Assembly: GCA_902772675.1 (NCBI GenBank)
Contig: CACYBN010000002.1
Span: 1-11,270, forward strand
DNA from: an uncultured Erysipelotrichaceae bacterium
Lineage (GTDB): Bacteria > Bacillota_I > Bacilli_A > RF39 > UBA660
Length of the DNA stretch: 11,270 nucleotides
Direction: 5' to 3'
This document shows, one piece after another, positions 1 through 7,178 of the stretch. Position numbers and translations under genes: made by a program. The first letter of the stretch is position 1. Every line of letters starts with the position of its first letter. The notes under the pieces are model-generated. The model was not told where the DNA came from. It made no database searches and saw nothing but the letters and a program-made list of their open reading frames with translations.

Positions 1-602
1 ACTAATCCATCTCCAATTAAAGAACTACCATAAGTCTCATATCCAGTATTAACACCATTAATAATATAATAAGCATCATTATCTGTACTAAACCAACTTG
101 AATTAGCTTCTATACTAGCCTCAATACTATCTAAAGTATTTAATACATAATCATAATCATCAGTTAAAGGAACTAAAGTTACCGCAGAAGTATTAAATAT
201 AATTATTCCAAATCTTTCTCCTTGTAAAGACTTAACTGTATCTTTTAAACTAGCTACTATCTCCCCATTAAGACTATTTACAGAACCAGAAACATCCATA
301 CATAAAAAGATATCTCTATTATATAAATACTTATCTTTAGTACTAACTGAAGTAAGTCTAGCCATCATAAATACAGATATTATCATACATAAGACACATA
401 AACCTTTTAAAGTAAATAAAATCATCTTATATCTTCTTATTTTAGCTTTATAATAATCTGTATTTTTAACATAACTAGTATTAGCAATTTTTCTTCCTTT
501 ATTATATTTTGGTTTAGATTTTTTTATAAATAAAGAAATAATTATTACAAAAGCAATTATCCCAATACCAATTGGAATAGCTATCGGAGTTCTTAATACC
601 AT
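1..602 (-). CDS. VWA-domain membrane protein (BatA-like), partial, C-terminus beyond window
   Basis: This gene starts at 602 and runs off the left edge after 200 codons, so only its N-terminal part is visible. I translated it by hand. It begins MVLRTPIAIPIG, has a membrane segment at about residues 5-26, a basic stretch, a second membrane segment at about 59-82, then the start of a von Willebrand factor A domain. The VWA metal site (MIDAS) DxSxS is intact as DVSGS at residues 103-107, inside FLCMDVSGSVNS; the hydrophobic strand FGIIIFN follows at 131-137. A very strong ribosome binding site, AAAGGAGGT, lies 9 bases before the ATG, and the gene overlaps the stop of the preceding gene by 10 bases. 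In MoxR operons such proteins are membrane-anchored VWA partners (BatA type) thought to work with the AAA+ ATPase in maturation of envelope or secreted complexes. The family call is secure; the exact subfamily and the target are unknown because the C-terminal half is missing. Confidence 0.88.
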   Translation of the reverse strand, partial: MVLRTPIAIPIGIGIIAFVIIISLFIKKSKPKYNKGRKIANTSYVKNTDYYKAKIRRYKMILFTLKGLCVLCMIISVFMMARLTSVSTKDKYLYNRDIFLCMDVSGSVNSLNGEIVASLKDTVKSLQGERFGIIIFNTSAVTLVPLTDDYDYVLNTLDSIEASIEANSSWFSTDNDAYYIINGVNTGYETYGSSLIGDGL

Positions 603-1057
603 CTATTAATTACCTCCTTTGTCTTATCTATAGAATTTAATATATTTCCTCTAGATACTTTATTAAATTCAGGATCATAATATTCAGATATTAATTCATA
701 AAGAACAGGCATATTCAATTTTTTAATATCTTTTAGAGTACATGATTGAACCTTTATATTAGTAACTTCATAAACAAAATTTCTTATCAAACTACTAAGT
801 TCTTGATAAGCTTTTCTACTAGTAATAGTTTTATTATCTAAATCACTATGTAATTTATCTATTTTAGAAATATAATTTCTTTTAATACTATTAATATCTT
901 TCTTTTCAGGAACTATTACTTCTATTTTCTTAGGTCTATTCATTAAATATCTAATTATAAAAAATAATACAACTATAAAAATTATTAGTAGTAGTAAAAC
1001 CACTAATATTTTATTTGAATAAGAAAACATATCATGTAGTTTAACGGTTGTTTCCAT
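593..1057 (-). CDS. Single-pass membrane protein of MoxR/VWA operon (DUF4381-like)
   Basis: A 154-residue protein with one membrane segment at about residues 16-37, followed by the basic RYLMNRPKK, which predicts N-out/C-in topology. The rest is a charged, helical cytoplasmic domain containing SSLIRNFVYE and ending NRWY. The size, single N-terminal membrane helix and position between DUF58 and VWA genes match the DUF4381/DUF4129-like component found in MoxR operons. I base the family on context and shape rather than on a diagnostic motif. It overlaps the stop of the DUF58 gene by 17 bases. The first ATG (1057) is chosen because AGAAAGG lies 7 bases upstream; a second ATG at 1030 just after the DUF58 stop has no comparable site. 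Its presumed role is a membrane partner of the ATPase/VWA complex. Confidence 0.8.
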   Translation of the reverse strand: METTVKLHDMFSYSNKILVVLLLLIIFIVVLFFIIRYLMNRPKKIEVIVPEKKDINSIKRNYISKIDKLHSDLDNKTITSRKAYQELSSLIRNFVYEVTNIKVQSCTLKDIKKLNMPVLYELISEYYDPEFNKVSRGNILNSIDKTKEVINRWY

Positions 1058-1916
1058 ATCTATGCCTTTCTAATAGCTCTATTATTCTTATATTGATATC
1101 TTCCATTTTTCCAATAGAAACCATATCAATTCTATTCTTATTAAATTTATGTTTATTATCTATAAACATATTATTTTTAATATTCTCTTCTAACTCATTA
1201 AGAGTCTTATCATTTAAAAATATACTAGGAATATAATTAGAAGAATCTATATCGTATAATTCATCTCCAACCATATTCATATCCTCTATATTAATAAGCA
1301 TTATATCATTGTAAAAAGATAACTGTCTTAATAGATTATTATCCATTTTATCAATACCACCTAAATCAGTTATTATAAATATAATCATTCTTTTCTTTAA
1401 ATTCTTAACTATGTAATTTAAACTATCATTGATATTAAATTTATCTTTTATAGTCATATGTTTTTCATATGTAACTAAATATTCTTCTAGATTATCTATG
1501 TTACATTTAAATGGAAGAAAATTAGTCTTCTTATCTTCATTAAATAAAAATCCAATAAAATCTCCATTTTTAACAGCAAGATAACCTAAAGTACCAGCAG
1601 TATATAATGCTAATTCTTTTTTTATATCTCTTACATTTGCATAAGCTTCCATTTTCTCACCAGTATCAAGAATAAATAAAATATTATGTTTCTTATCAGA
1701 TACATATTGTTTTACTAATACTTGTCCACTTCTAGAAGATGATTTCCAATCTATATCTTTAACATCATCATTTATTTCATAAGCTCTTAGTCCATCAAAA
1801 TTAAGAGATTTACCCTTATATACTGATCTATAAGTACCATCTAATAAATTAGAAGTTCTCTTATTGGAGAAATTATTAATATTAATTTTTATTTGATTAA
1901 TATATTTTAACTTCAT
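1041..1916 (-). CDS. DUF58 family protein (MoxR-operon VWA-like partner)
   Basis: A 291-residue protein carrying the DUF58 signature across residues 27-71: GTYRSVYKGKSLNFDGLRAY, then DVKDIDWKSSSRSG and LVKQY. In well-studied members this corresponds to GxhRSxxxGxGxEF...R.Y..GDdvR.IDW..sAR. The VWA-like fold follows, but the metal-site motif is degenerate: DTGEKM at 84-89 instead of DxSxSM. No membrane segment is evident, unlike many DUF58 proteins that have N-terminal helices, so this looks like a short cytoplasmic form. The ATG overlaps the TGA of the MoxR gene (ATGA), implying translational coupling; the only upstream purine-rich site, GGGAG, is rather far away. DUF58 proteins are encoded next to MoxR ATPases and are presumed adaptor or substrate-binding partners; the actual target is not known here. 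Confidence 0.9.
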   Translation of the reverse strand: MKLKYINQIKININNFSNKRTSNLLDGTYRSVYKGKSLNFDGLRAYEINDDVKDIDWKSSSRSGQVLVKQYVSDKKHNILFILDTGEKMEAYANVRDIKKELALYTAGTLGYLAVKNGDFIGFLFNEDKKTNFLPFKCNIDNLEEYLVTYEKHMTIKDKFNINDSLNYIVKNLKKRMIIFIITDLGGIDKMDNNLLRQLSFYNDIMLINIEDMNMVGDELYDIDSSNYIPSIFLNDKTLNELEENIKNNMFIDNKHKFNKNRIDMVSIGKMEDINIRIIELLERHRYGNNR

Positions 1917-2902
1917 GGTGTAGGTACAGCTCCCAAAATAGCATCAATAATTTTTTCTACTTCTATTCCATCTGCCATAGCACTAAAATTCAAAGAAATT
2001 CTATGTCTTAAAACATCATAAGCTAATTCTTTTATATCATCAGGAACTACATAACTTCGTCCATTAATTAAAGCTAACGCTTTAGAACATTCCATAAATG
2101 CAATTGATCCTCTTGTAGAAGAACCTAAATTAATATATTGTGCTAAATCATTTCCTATATAAGGAACAGGATTACGAGTAGCATCAATAATTGTAGTTAT
2201 GTATTTCTTTATAACTGGATCTATATAAACTTTTTTAGTTAATTCTTGTAAGAAAATTACATCTCCTAATTCAATAATAGGATCATTATTTTCAAATATA
2301 TTAGTTTCTAATCTATTTAGTATTTCTACTTCTTCATCTATAGTAGGATACTCAACTTTTTCTTTAATTAAAAATCTATCTAATTGAGCTTCTGCTAAAG
2401 CATAAGTACCTTCTTGTTCAACAGGATTTTGAGTGGCAATAACTACAAATACTTGTGGTAATGGATATATATATCCACCTATTGTAACAGTTCTCTCTTG
2501 CATTGCCTCTAGAGTTGCACTTTGTGTTTTACTACTAGATCTATTAATTTCATCTAAAAGTACAAAATTAGCAAATATTGGTCCCATCTTAGTATCAAAA
2601 CTATTATTAGTATAATTAAATATTTGAGTACCAATAATATCACTTGGAAGTAAATCAGGAGTACATTGAATTCTACTAAATCTACCAGATACTGCGTTAG
2701 TTAAAGTTTTAGCAGCTGTAGTTTTAGCAAGTCCTGGAACTGACTCTAATAATATATGCCCATTAGCCATAGTACATATTAATAGAGATGTTCTTAATCC
2801 TTCTTGACCAACTATTCTTTGATTATAATAATTTTGTATTTTCCCAATTATATTAAAACTTCTATTTAATTCTTCTTGAGTTATTTCACTTTTATTATCC
2901 AT
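1913..2902 (-). CDS. MoxR-family AAA+ ATPase
   Basis: A full-length (329-residue) MoxR-type AAA+ ATPase, presumed chaperone-like remodeller of protein complexes working with VWA partners encoded downstream. Visible motifs are VGQEGL near residue 31, Walker A SVPGLAKT at 54-61, Walker B FVLLDEIN at 113-120 with the MoxR hallmark NRSSSKTQSATLEAMQE after it, sensor 1 ATQNP at 156-160 with EQEGTY and EAQLDRF following, and the C-terminal lid with GSSTRG. All catalytic elements appear intact. The ATG at 2902 is preceded by GAGGT at 7 bases. It heads the operon MoxR - DUF58 - small membrane protein - VWA, with its own promoter (-10 at 2929-2934) and a terminator of the upstream unit just before that. 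The stop is TGA in an ATGA overlap with DUF58, good evidence that TGA is a stop in this genome. Confidence 0.95.
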   Translation of the reverse strand: MDNKSEITQEELNRSFNIIGKIQNYYNQRIVGQEGLRTSLLICTMANGHILLESVPGLAKTTAAKTLTNAVSGRFSRIQCTPDLLPSDIIGTQIFNYTNNSFDTKMGPIFANFVLLDEINRSSSKTQSATLEAMQERTVTIGGYIYPLPQVFVVIATQNPVEQEGTYALAEAQLDRFLIKEKVEYPTIDEEVEILNRLETNIFENNDPIIELGDVIFLQELTKKVYIDPVIKKYITTIIDATRNPVPYIGNDLAQYINLGSSTRGSIAFMECSKALALINGRSYVVPDDIKELAYDVLRHRISLNFSAMADGIEVEKIIDAILGAVPTP

Positions 2903-2928
2903 TTTATCGACCTCATTCTCTATTTTAA

Positions 2929-2957
2929 ATTATATCATAAAAATATTTAATATAAAG
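2929..2957 (-). promoter_or_regulatory. Promoter of MoxR operon (extended -10)
   Basis: On the minus strand TTATGATATAAT gives a perfect -10 TATAAT (2929-2934) with the extended TGn element (2935-2937). At 17 bases upstream the -35 hexamer is poor (CTTTAT), as is common with extended -10 promoters. The -10 lies 26 bases before the MoxR start codon and just downstream of the terminator of the glycosyltransferase gene. The same 12-base core occurs before two other units in this window. Confidence 0.7.
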
Positions 2958-2966
2958 AAAAAAACA

Positions 2967-2997
2967 AAATAAAAAAACACATATATGTCATATGTGT
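2967..2997 (-). terminator. Intrinsic terminator of the glycosyltransferase gene
   Basis: On the minus strand a perfect 8-bp stem ACACATAT/ATATGTGT (2977-2997) encloses a 5-base loop and is followed by TTTTTTATTTTG. It begins one base after the glycosyltransferase stop codon. The stem is AT-rich, hence moderate strength. It separates this gene from the MoxR operon. Confidence 0.82.
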
Positions 2998-2998
2998 C

Positions 2999-3976
2999 TT
3001 ATTTATGAAAAGAATCTAAACTAAGTTTTCTAACTTTACTCTCTAATTTATTTGGAATATAACTTCTAGCAAGTAATAAACTATTAAATATATGAGGATG
3101 ATTTGCAAGTATTCCTTTAAAAGAAGATAATTTTTCTAATTCAAAATCAGGATTAACTTTATCTATATATTCTAAGAAATATCCATTAAATGGATTAATA
3201 TTATTAATAGACCATGGTTTTATATTAGCACATCCATAACTATGTAAAACAACAGGTCTTTTACTAGCATCTACTACTTCTTCTCTAGATACATCTCTTA
3301 AAGCAGGATTAAAAAATAATCTATTGCCAATATTACCAAATAAATATGGATATGGAGGCATATTATATTCAAAAGGTAATTCACTTATTTCATCTTTTAA
3401 TACAATATTAAAGCAATCTTGATCTGGATAAGATAATTTTACATCACTATTTCTTCTAAAACTTAAGATTCTATTTTCAAGTTCTAAATCTAAAAATTTA
3501 TCAATATTAAAATATATTACTCCAGAATTAAAATAATTATTTAATCCTAAACTTTTCTTATATGCTTTAAAAGCAGATAAATCTAAACAAGCACTTACTG
3601 GACTATCTTTAAATCTCTCAATACTAGTTATATCAGATACAACAATAGTATCAGCATCTAAATATAATAAATTAGTTAAAGAAGAATTCTTTTCTCCAAT
3701 AATTCTAGGATAAAACAATCTAGCATTAGCTATTTGAGTTCCATGCCAATCAGGAATATTATATTTATCAATTGGATTATCCTCTAAAGGATATATTGAT
3801 ACATCAATTCCCATTAAATTAGAAAAATCTTCTAACTTTTTATAATCATCTTGTGAAAAATTAGAAGTAACTACATGTAATCTAATATCAGGATTAGAAC
3901 TATTATCCACTAAAGAACATAATGATACTAACATAATATCTAAATATTTATTATTTACAGTATATAAAACATCCAT
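2999..3976 (-). CDS. Family 8 glycosyltransferase
   Basis: A probable retaining GT-A glycosyltransferase of family GT8 (325 residues), using a nucleotide-sugar donor; the acceptor is unknown. It begins MDVLYTVNNKYLDIM, the usual GT8 N-terminal nucleotide-binding strand. The metal-binding DxD is DAD at 107-109 in LYLDADTIVVSD, followed by FNSGVIYFN at 149-157, YPDQDC at 184-189, and the C-terminal HSYGCANIKPW at 245-255, which is the HxxGxxKPW motif with two extra residues. The start at 3976 is chosen because GGGGGAGG lies 8 bases upstream; the in-frame TTG at 3994 would place this ribosome site inside the gene. No membrane segment is seen, so it is likely cytoplasmic or peripheral. It is a single-gene unit with its own promoter and terminator. 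A role in cell-surface glycan synthesis or surface-protein glycosylation is plausible but not shown. Confidence 0.92.
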   Translation of the reverse strand: MDVLYTVNNKYLDIMLVSLCSLVDNSSNPDIRLHVVTSNFSQDDYKKLEDFSNLMGIDVSIYPLEDNPIDKYNIPDWHGTQIANARLFYPRIIGEKNSSLTNLLYLDADTIVVSDITSIERFKDSPVSACLDLSAFKAYKKSLGLNNYFNSGVIYFNIDKFLDLELENRILSFRRNSDVKLSYPDQDCFNIVLKDEISELPFEYNMPPYPYLFGNIGNRLFFNPALRDVSREEVVDASKRPVVLHSYGCANIKPWSINNINPFNGYFLEYIDKVNPDFELEKLSSFKGILANHPHIFNSLLLARSYIPNKLESKVRKLSLDSFHK

Positions 3977-4004
3977 ATAACAAACCTCCCCCAAAAACGG
4001 CTTT

Positions 4005-4033
4005 ATTATATCATAAAACTAATATTTTTACAA
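4005..4033 (-). promoter_or_regulatory. Promoter of the glycosyltransferase gene
   Basis: On the minus strand the -10 TATAAT (4005-4010) carries the extended TGn element within TTATGATATAAT, and a -35-like TTGTAA (4028-4033) is 17 bases upstream. The -10 is 28 bases before the chosen start codon. The -35 touches the U-run of the preceding terminator, so the two units are packed with almost no spare sequence. Confidence 0.75.
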
Positions 4034-4056
4034 ATAAAAAGAGGAGCTACTCCTCT
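4031..4056 (-). terminator. Intrinsic terminator of the radical SAM operon, containing the last stop codon
   Basis: On the minus strand a perfect 7-bp stem AGAGGAG/CTCCTCT (4040-4056) encloses the 3-base loop TAG and is followed by TTTTATTTG. The loop is the stop codon of the zinc-ribbon protein, so the last two Glu codons form the 5' arm of the hairpin. It ends the four-gene radical SAM operon. Confidence 0.85.
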
Positions 4057-5063
4057 ATTAAATACCATCTTTGCATATAATTAACCCTTGTTCCACAATA
4101 TTCACATTTATTTTTAGTAACATCAATATTATTTCCACAATTATGACACTTGATAATATTTACTCCTTTATGTAATTTATCAGGTTCTCTCTTATTATCC
4201 TTAAATTTAAATACTCTATCTACTTTTTTAGAAACAATTTTATTATTTTCATAAATTATTTCTCTTACATTTATAGTAGCTTTTATCATATCATTAGATA
4301 TTTCAAAATCTTTATATTCTAGAATATCATAATCAATAATATTAGAATCATTATCATAGTAATGTTCATCTAATTCAACATTTAAATTATTAAAAAACTC
4401 TTTCTTACTAGTAGAATATTCTTTTTCTAACTTATTAAAAAACAATTCTTTTTTGGCATTTTCTTTCTCTTTTATTTTTCTTACTCTACTACTTATAACT
4501 AATGCATCAATTACATAGAAAACATAAAATAATAATAAGCCTATTACTAATCCTATACCTACTATTTTAATAATATCATATAGTTTAAAAGTTCTACCTA
4601 CATTAGTCCAATATATAAAAGCTAATATAAAAGAAACTATCATATCAGTAATAAAAGTAGTAATAATATGAGTTTTAGAATTAAGAACTAAATCATAATG
4701 ATATCTAGCGCTTAAAGTTTTATCAGAATAATCTAAATTATAAGATGATCTACAATAAGGACAACAACTAGTATTTTCATCTATCTTAGTAGTTGCACCA
4801 CAATTTATACATGTAAAATCTTTATGAATATCAGGATTAATTATATAAGAATATAATATTCTTGGATTAAAATTCTTCTCTTCAAATAATAATCTATCTT
4901 TTAAAATATATCTTTTATTAATTCTAATTCCTGATTCAATATCATCATTATGAGAATTATCAGTATTTCTAACTTTTTCTTTATCTCCATCAAAATATTT
5001 AGTACATATATTTATTCCATATTTTTTTAATTTAGTTTCATGTAATCTTTCTGTTATCAACAT
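4047..5063 (-). CDS. Two-TM protein with two zinc ribbons, probable Tim44-like domain
   Basis: A 338-residue membrane protein. Order of parts: a variable N-terminal region; a zinc ribbon with C85/C88 (CINC) and C101/C104 (CPYC); two membrane segments at about 133-153 and 165-187; a basic stretch RVRKIKEKENAKK; a helical then beta-rich region resembling the Tim44-like domain of bacterial zinc-ribbon transport proteins (the run KATINVREIIYENNKIVSKK is typical); and a C-terminal zinc ribbon with C306/C309 (CHNC) and C320/C323 (CEYC), ending WYLIEE. The positive-inside rule puts both ribbons in the cytoplasm. The start is the ATG at 5063, preceded by GAGGTG; an in-frame GTG at 5072 lies at the ribosome site itself and is rejected. 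It is the last gene of the radical SAM operon, 11 bases after the previous stop. The Tim44 assignment is from recognition of pattern and order, so moderate; function in this cassette is unknown. Confidence 0.82.
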   Translation of the reverse strand: MLITERLHETKLKKYGINICTKYFDGDKEKVRNTDNSHNDDIESGIRINKRYILKDRLLFEEKNFNPRILYSYIINPDIHKDFTCINCGATTKIDENTSCCPYCRSSYNLDYSDKTLSARYHYDLVLNSKTHIITTFITDMIVSFILAFIYWTNVGRTFKLYDIIKIVGIGLVIGLLLFYVFYVIDALVISSRVRKIKEKENAKKELFFNKLEKEYSTSKKEFFNNLNVELDEHYYDNDSNIIDYDILEYKDFEISNDMIKATINVREIIYENNKIVSKKVDRVFKFKDNKREPDKLHKGVNIIKCHNCGNNIDVTKNKCEYCGTRVNYMQRWYLIEE

Positions 5064-5074
5064 AATTAACACCT

Positions 5075-5449
5075 CTAGTGATTGTTATTATTATTGTTGT
5101 TATTATTGTTATTATTGTTAGAAGATCCTCCACCTGAGTAACTTCCACCTCCACCACTACTACTATAAGTTGGAGTAGGTTCATGAACAGTAAATAATTT
5201 ATTAGTTAAAGATATAGCATCAAAATTACTTTTAATCGGAGTTACTGTATAAGTTTTATTAACATTACCAGTACCATCTCTAAATATTAAATGATTCTTA
5301 GTACCATAAATTATATTATTACTATCTGCTTCTAAGAAATTATATATTTCTTCTAATATAATATCATTTAAATTACTATAGTATTTTGTTAAATTATTAA
5401 CTCTATACAATTTAATAAACTCATTGTATGTTTTAGTTTCTTTAACCAT
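5075..5449 (-). CDS. Small protein with Gly/Ser/Tyr tail and poly-Asn end; candidate radical SAM substrate
   Basis: A 124-residue protein that I do not recognise. Residues 1-90 look like a small folded soluble domain (MVKETKTYNEFIKLYRVNN...) without Cys, signal peptide or membrane helix. Residues 91-110 are a low-complexity tail, TPTYSSSGGGGSYSGGGSS, followed by 13 consecutive Asn (111-123) and a final His. The ATG at 5449 is chosen because AGGAG is 9 bases upstream; the in-frame ATG at 5458 directly abuts that site with no spacing. It overlaps the end of the radical SAM gene by 8 bases and lies 11 bases before the zinc-ribbon gene, so all are co-translated. Position next to a SPASM enzyme plus the Gly/Ser/Tyr tail makes it a candidate substrate, as small Gly-rich proteins are in the GRRM systems, but there is no sequence identity to a known precursor that I can assert. 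Alternatively, Gly/Ser tails of this kind also occur in TPM-type membrane proteins and may simply be flexible linkers. Confidence 0.75.
   Translation of the reverse strand: MVKETKTYNEFIKLYRVNNLTKYYSNLNDIILEEIYNFLEADSNNIIYGTKNHLIFRDGTGNVNKTYTVTPIKSNFDAISLTNKLFTVHEPTPTYSSSGGGGSYSGGGSSNNNNNNNNNNNNNH
5081..5119. repeat. Trinucleotide tract encoding 13 Asn
   Basis: Thirteen ATT/GTT units on the plus strand (AAT/AAC on the coding strand), 8 AAT and 5 AAC in mixed order, encode the poly-Asn end of the small protein. Gains or losses would be in whole codons, so the tract would vary tail length rather than switch the gene off. Confidence 0.95.
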
Positions 5450-7178
5450 TAAAATCATCTCCTATAAAATAAAACTCAATATTTTGAAAAGGCAAATTAA
5501 TTGCTCTCATATGATAATATGCATTATTCTTTTGTTTTGTATAATGATAATCTCTTAAATCAGTAGTTGTAAAAAATAAATTATTTGCAAATTCTTTACT
5601 TAAATATTTACCATATTCTTTAAAAATATTAGAAATATCTAAGCAATAATATCCATCCATATCAGAATCATTTTCCATAAGTACACTCTTATAAATCATT
5701 TGATTCATAATATGTTTTTGTTTTAGTCTTCCTTCATCACCATAAACAACACAATCACCAGATAACATCTGAATATATAATGCATTATTTATTGGATAAT
5801 CTGAAACTTCATCTAATACATTATCTTTAACATAGATAAATACTTTAGATTCTTTTGTAATATATATAAATTCTCTATAATTTTTAAGAACTTGACTACT
5901 TAATTTATATAATTCTCCATCTACAGATAAAATAAAACTATCTGAATCATATATATATTTTAATTTTGGATCTTTTTCAATCATAGATACTAAGCTTGGA
6001 TAACCATCATCATATTCATATTCATAATTAATTAATTCATATGGATGCATTTCTTTCAAATAATTATAAACATTATAGTCATTATTCTCATCAGGTAATA
6101 AATTTCTATCTTTGTACATTTCTTGTTGTAAAAGACATGTATAACTCTTATTAGATTTATAAATATTTTTTACATAAGGACATCCTGTTTTACATAAATA
6201 TAAATATTTACACTTTTTACAATCTTCATTAAATCCAACATTATTATGTGCAGTAAATATCATTCTAGATGCATTATCTAATATTTCTTCTACTGTATTA
6301 TTATAAATATTTCCATAATAGTAATCTTTATTTTTTTGACCTCTTACACACGAATAGATATCACCATTCTTTTCAAGTAAAAAGAACTTTTCCCCACAAT
6401 TAGTACAATTTGTACAATAGCCTGGTCCAAACTCATCAAAGAAAGGACCTTTAACGCCTTCATCTAATTCAGTATTAGTAAATTCCTTTTTCATACAATT
6501 ATAGAAATCTACTTGTTCTTCTTCACTCATATGATGAAGTAATCCTAAAGAATTATAATCAAATCCAATCATAAAATTAAAATCATTCATGTCTAAACAT
6601 GTATTTTTATGTAAATACCAAATATCAGAAATTATTTCTTCCTTCTTATCATAATGTTCTTTAAATATAGTGGCAGAAACTTTTTTATGATTAGGTAAGT
6701 TTTCTAATAATTTTAAATTACTTAATATTTTATCTAATGTTTTTTCACCATTTTTAGTTACACGATATTCATCATGTAAAGATAAAGGCAAATCTAAACT
6801 ACCACTTATTGAAACATTAAATTCCTTTATAGTATCTATATGTTTATCTATATTATAAAGATTAGTCTTAATATGAGGTGATCCAATTTTAAAACCACCA
6901 TCTGTAATTATCTTTTTATTATCTTTATAATAATCATTTATATATTTTATAATCTCATAAAAATCTTTCTTAGAAAGTGTTGTAACTTCTCCTCCATGTA
7001 AACTTATATTAAAAGGAATTACACCACTTTTTTTAAACTTTTCTACAGCATATTTTAATGTATCAATTGCTTTTTTATCAGTTTTTATATCACTAGTATC
7101 ATCTAAATAACAGTATTTGCACCCCATATTACATGCCATAGTAGGCACATATAACAAATGAATATATTTAATATCCAT
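5442..7178 (-). CDS. Radical SAM/SPASM-domain enzyme, probable peptide or protein maturase
   Basis: A 578-residue radical SAM enzyme. The AdoMet-cluster motif CxxxCxxC is C16/C20/C23 (MACNMGCKYCY), with the SAM-binding LHGGE at 60-64. A complete SPASM auxiliary-cluster domain follows: C261-x10-G-x4-C277, then C320-x2-C323-x5-C329-x3-C333 (CKKCKYLYLCKTGC), then C348; extra C255 and C258 precede it (CTNCTNC). This resembles the anaerobic sulfatase-maturase-like/peptide-maturase subgroup, which modifies peptides or proteins by radical chemistry. Residues from about 370 to 578 form a further region without Cys motifs that I cannot assign. The enzyme begins only 15 residues before the first Cys, so no N-terminal RiPP recognition element is present. 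The ATG at 7178 overlaps the end of the LRR gene by 11 bases, with AAGG 10 bases upstream; the open frame extends to 7280, but that part would be read entirely within the LRR gene and is not radical SAM-like. Substrate unknown. Confidence 0.93.
   Translation of the reverse strand: MDIKYIHLLYVPTMACNMGCKYCYLDDTSDIKTDKKAIDTLKYAVEKFKKSGVIPFNISLHGGEVTTLSKKDFYEIIKYINDYYKDNKKIITDGGFKIGSPHIKTNLYNIDKHIDTIKEFNVSISGSLDLPLSLHDEYRVTKNGEKTLDKILSNLKLLENLPNHKKVSATIFKEHYDKKEEIISDIWYLHKNTCLDMNDFNFMIGFDYNSLGLLHHMSEEEQVDFYNCMKKEFTNTELDEGVKGPFFDEFGPGYCTNCTNCGEKFFLLEKNGDIYSCVRGQKNKDYYYGNIYNNTVEEILDNASRMIFTAHNNVGFNEDCKKCKYLYLCKTGCPYVKNIYKSNKSYTCLLQQEMYKDRNLLPDENNDYNVYNYLKEMHPYELINYEYEYDDGYPSLVSMIEKDPKLKYIYDSDSFILSVDGELYKLSSQVLKNYREFIYITKESKVFIYVKDNVLDEVSDYPINNALYIQMLSGDCVVYGDEGRLKQKHIMNQMIYKSVLMENDSDMDGYYCLDISNIFKEYGKYLSKEFANNLFFTTTDLRDYHYTKQKNNAYYHMRAINLPFQNIEFYFIGDDFNG

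Noticed and set aside
1048..1236. Plus-strand open frame of 62 codons
   Set aside because: It lies fully opposite the DUF58 gene, has a composition expected from the reverse of AT-rich coding DNA, and no ribosome site or family pattern.
2433..2615. Plus-strand open frame of 60 codons
   Set aside because: It is antisense to the Walker B/sensor region of the MoxR gene and has no independent support.
5081..5119. Phase-variable microsatellite switching the small gene on and off
   Set aside because: The unit is three bases, so length changes keep the frame, and the interrupted AAT/AAC order lowers slippage.
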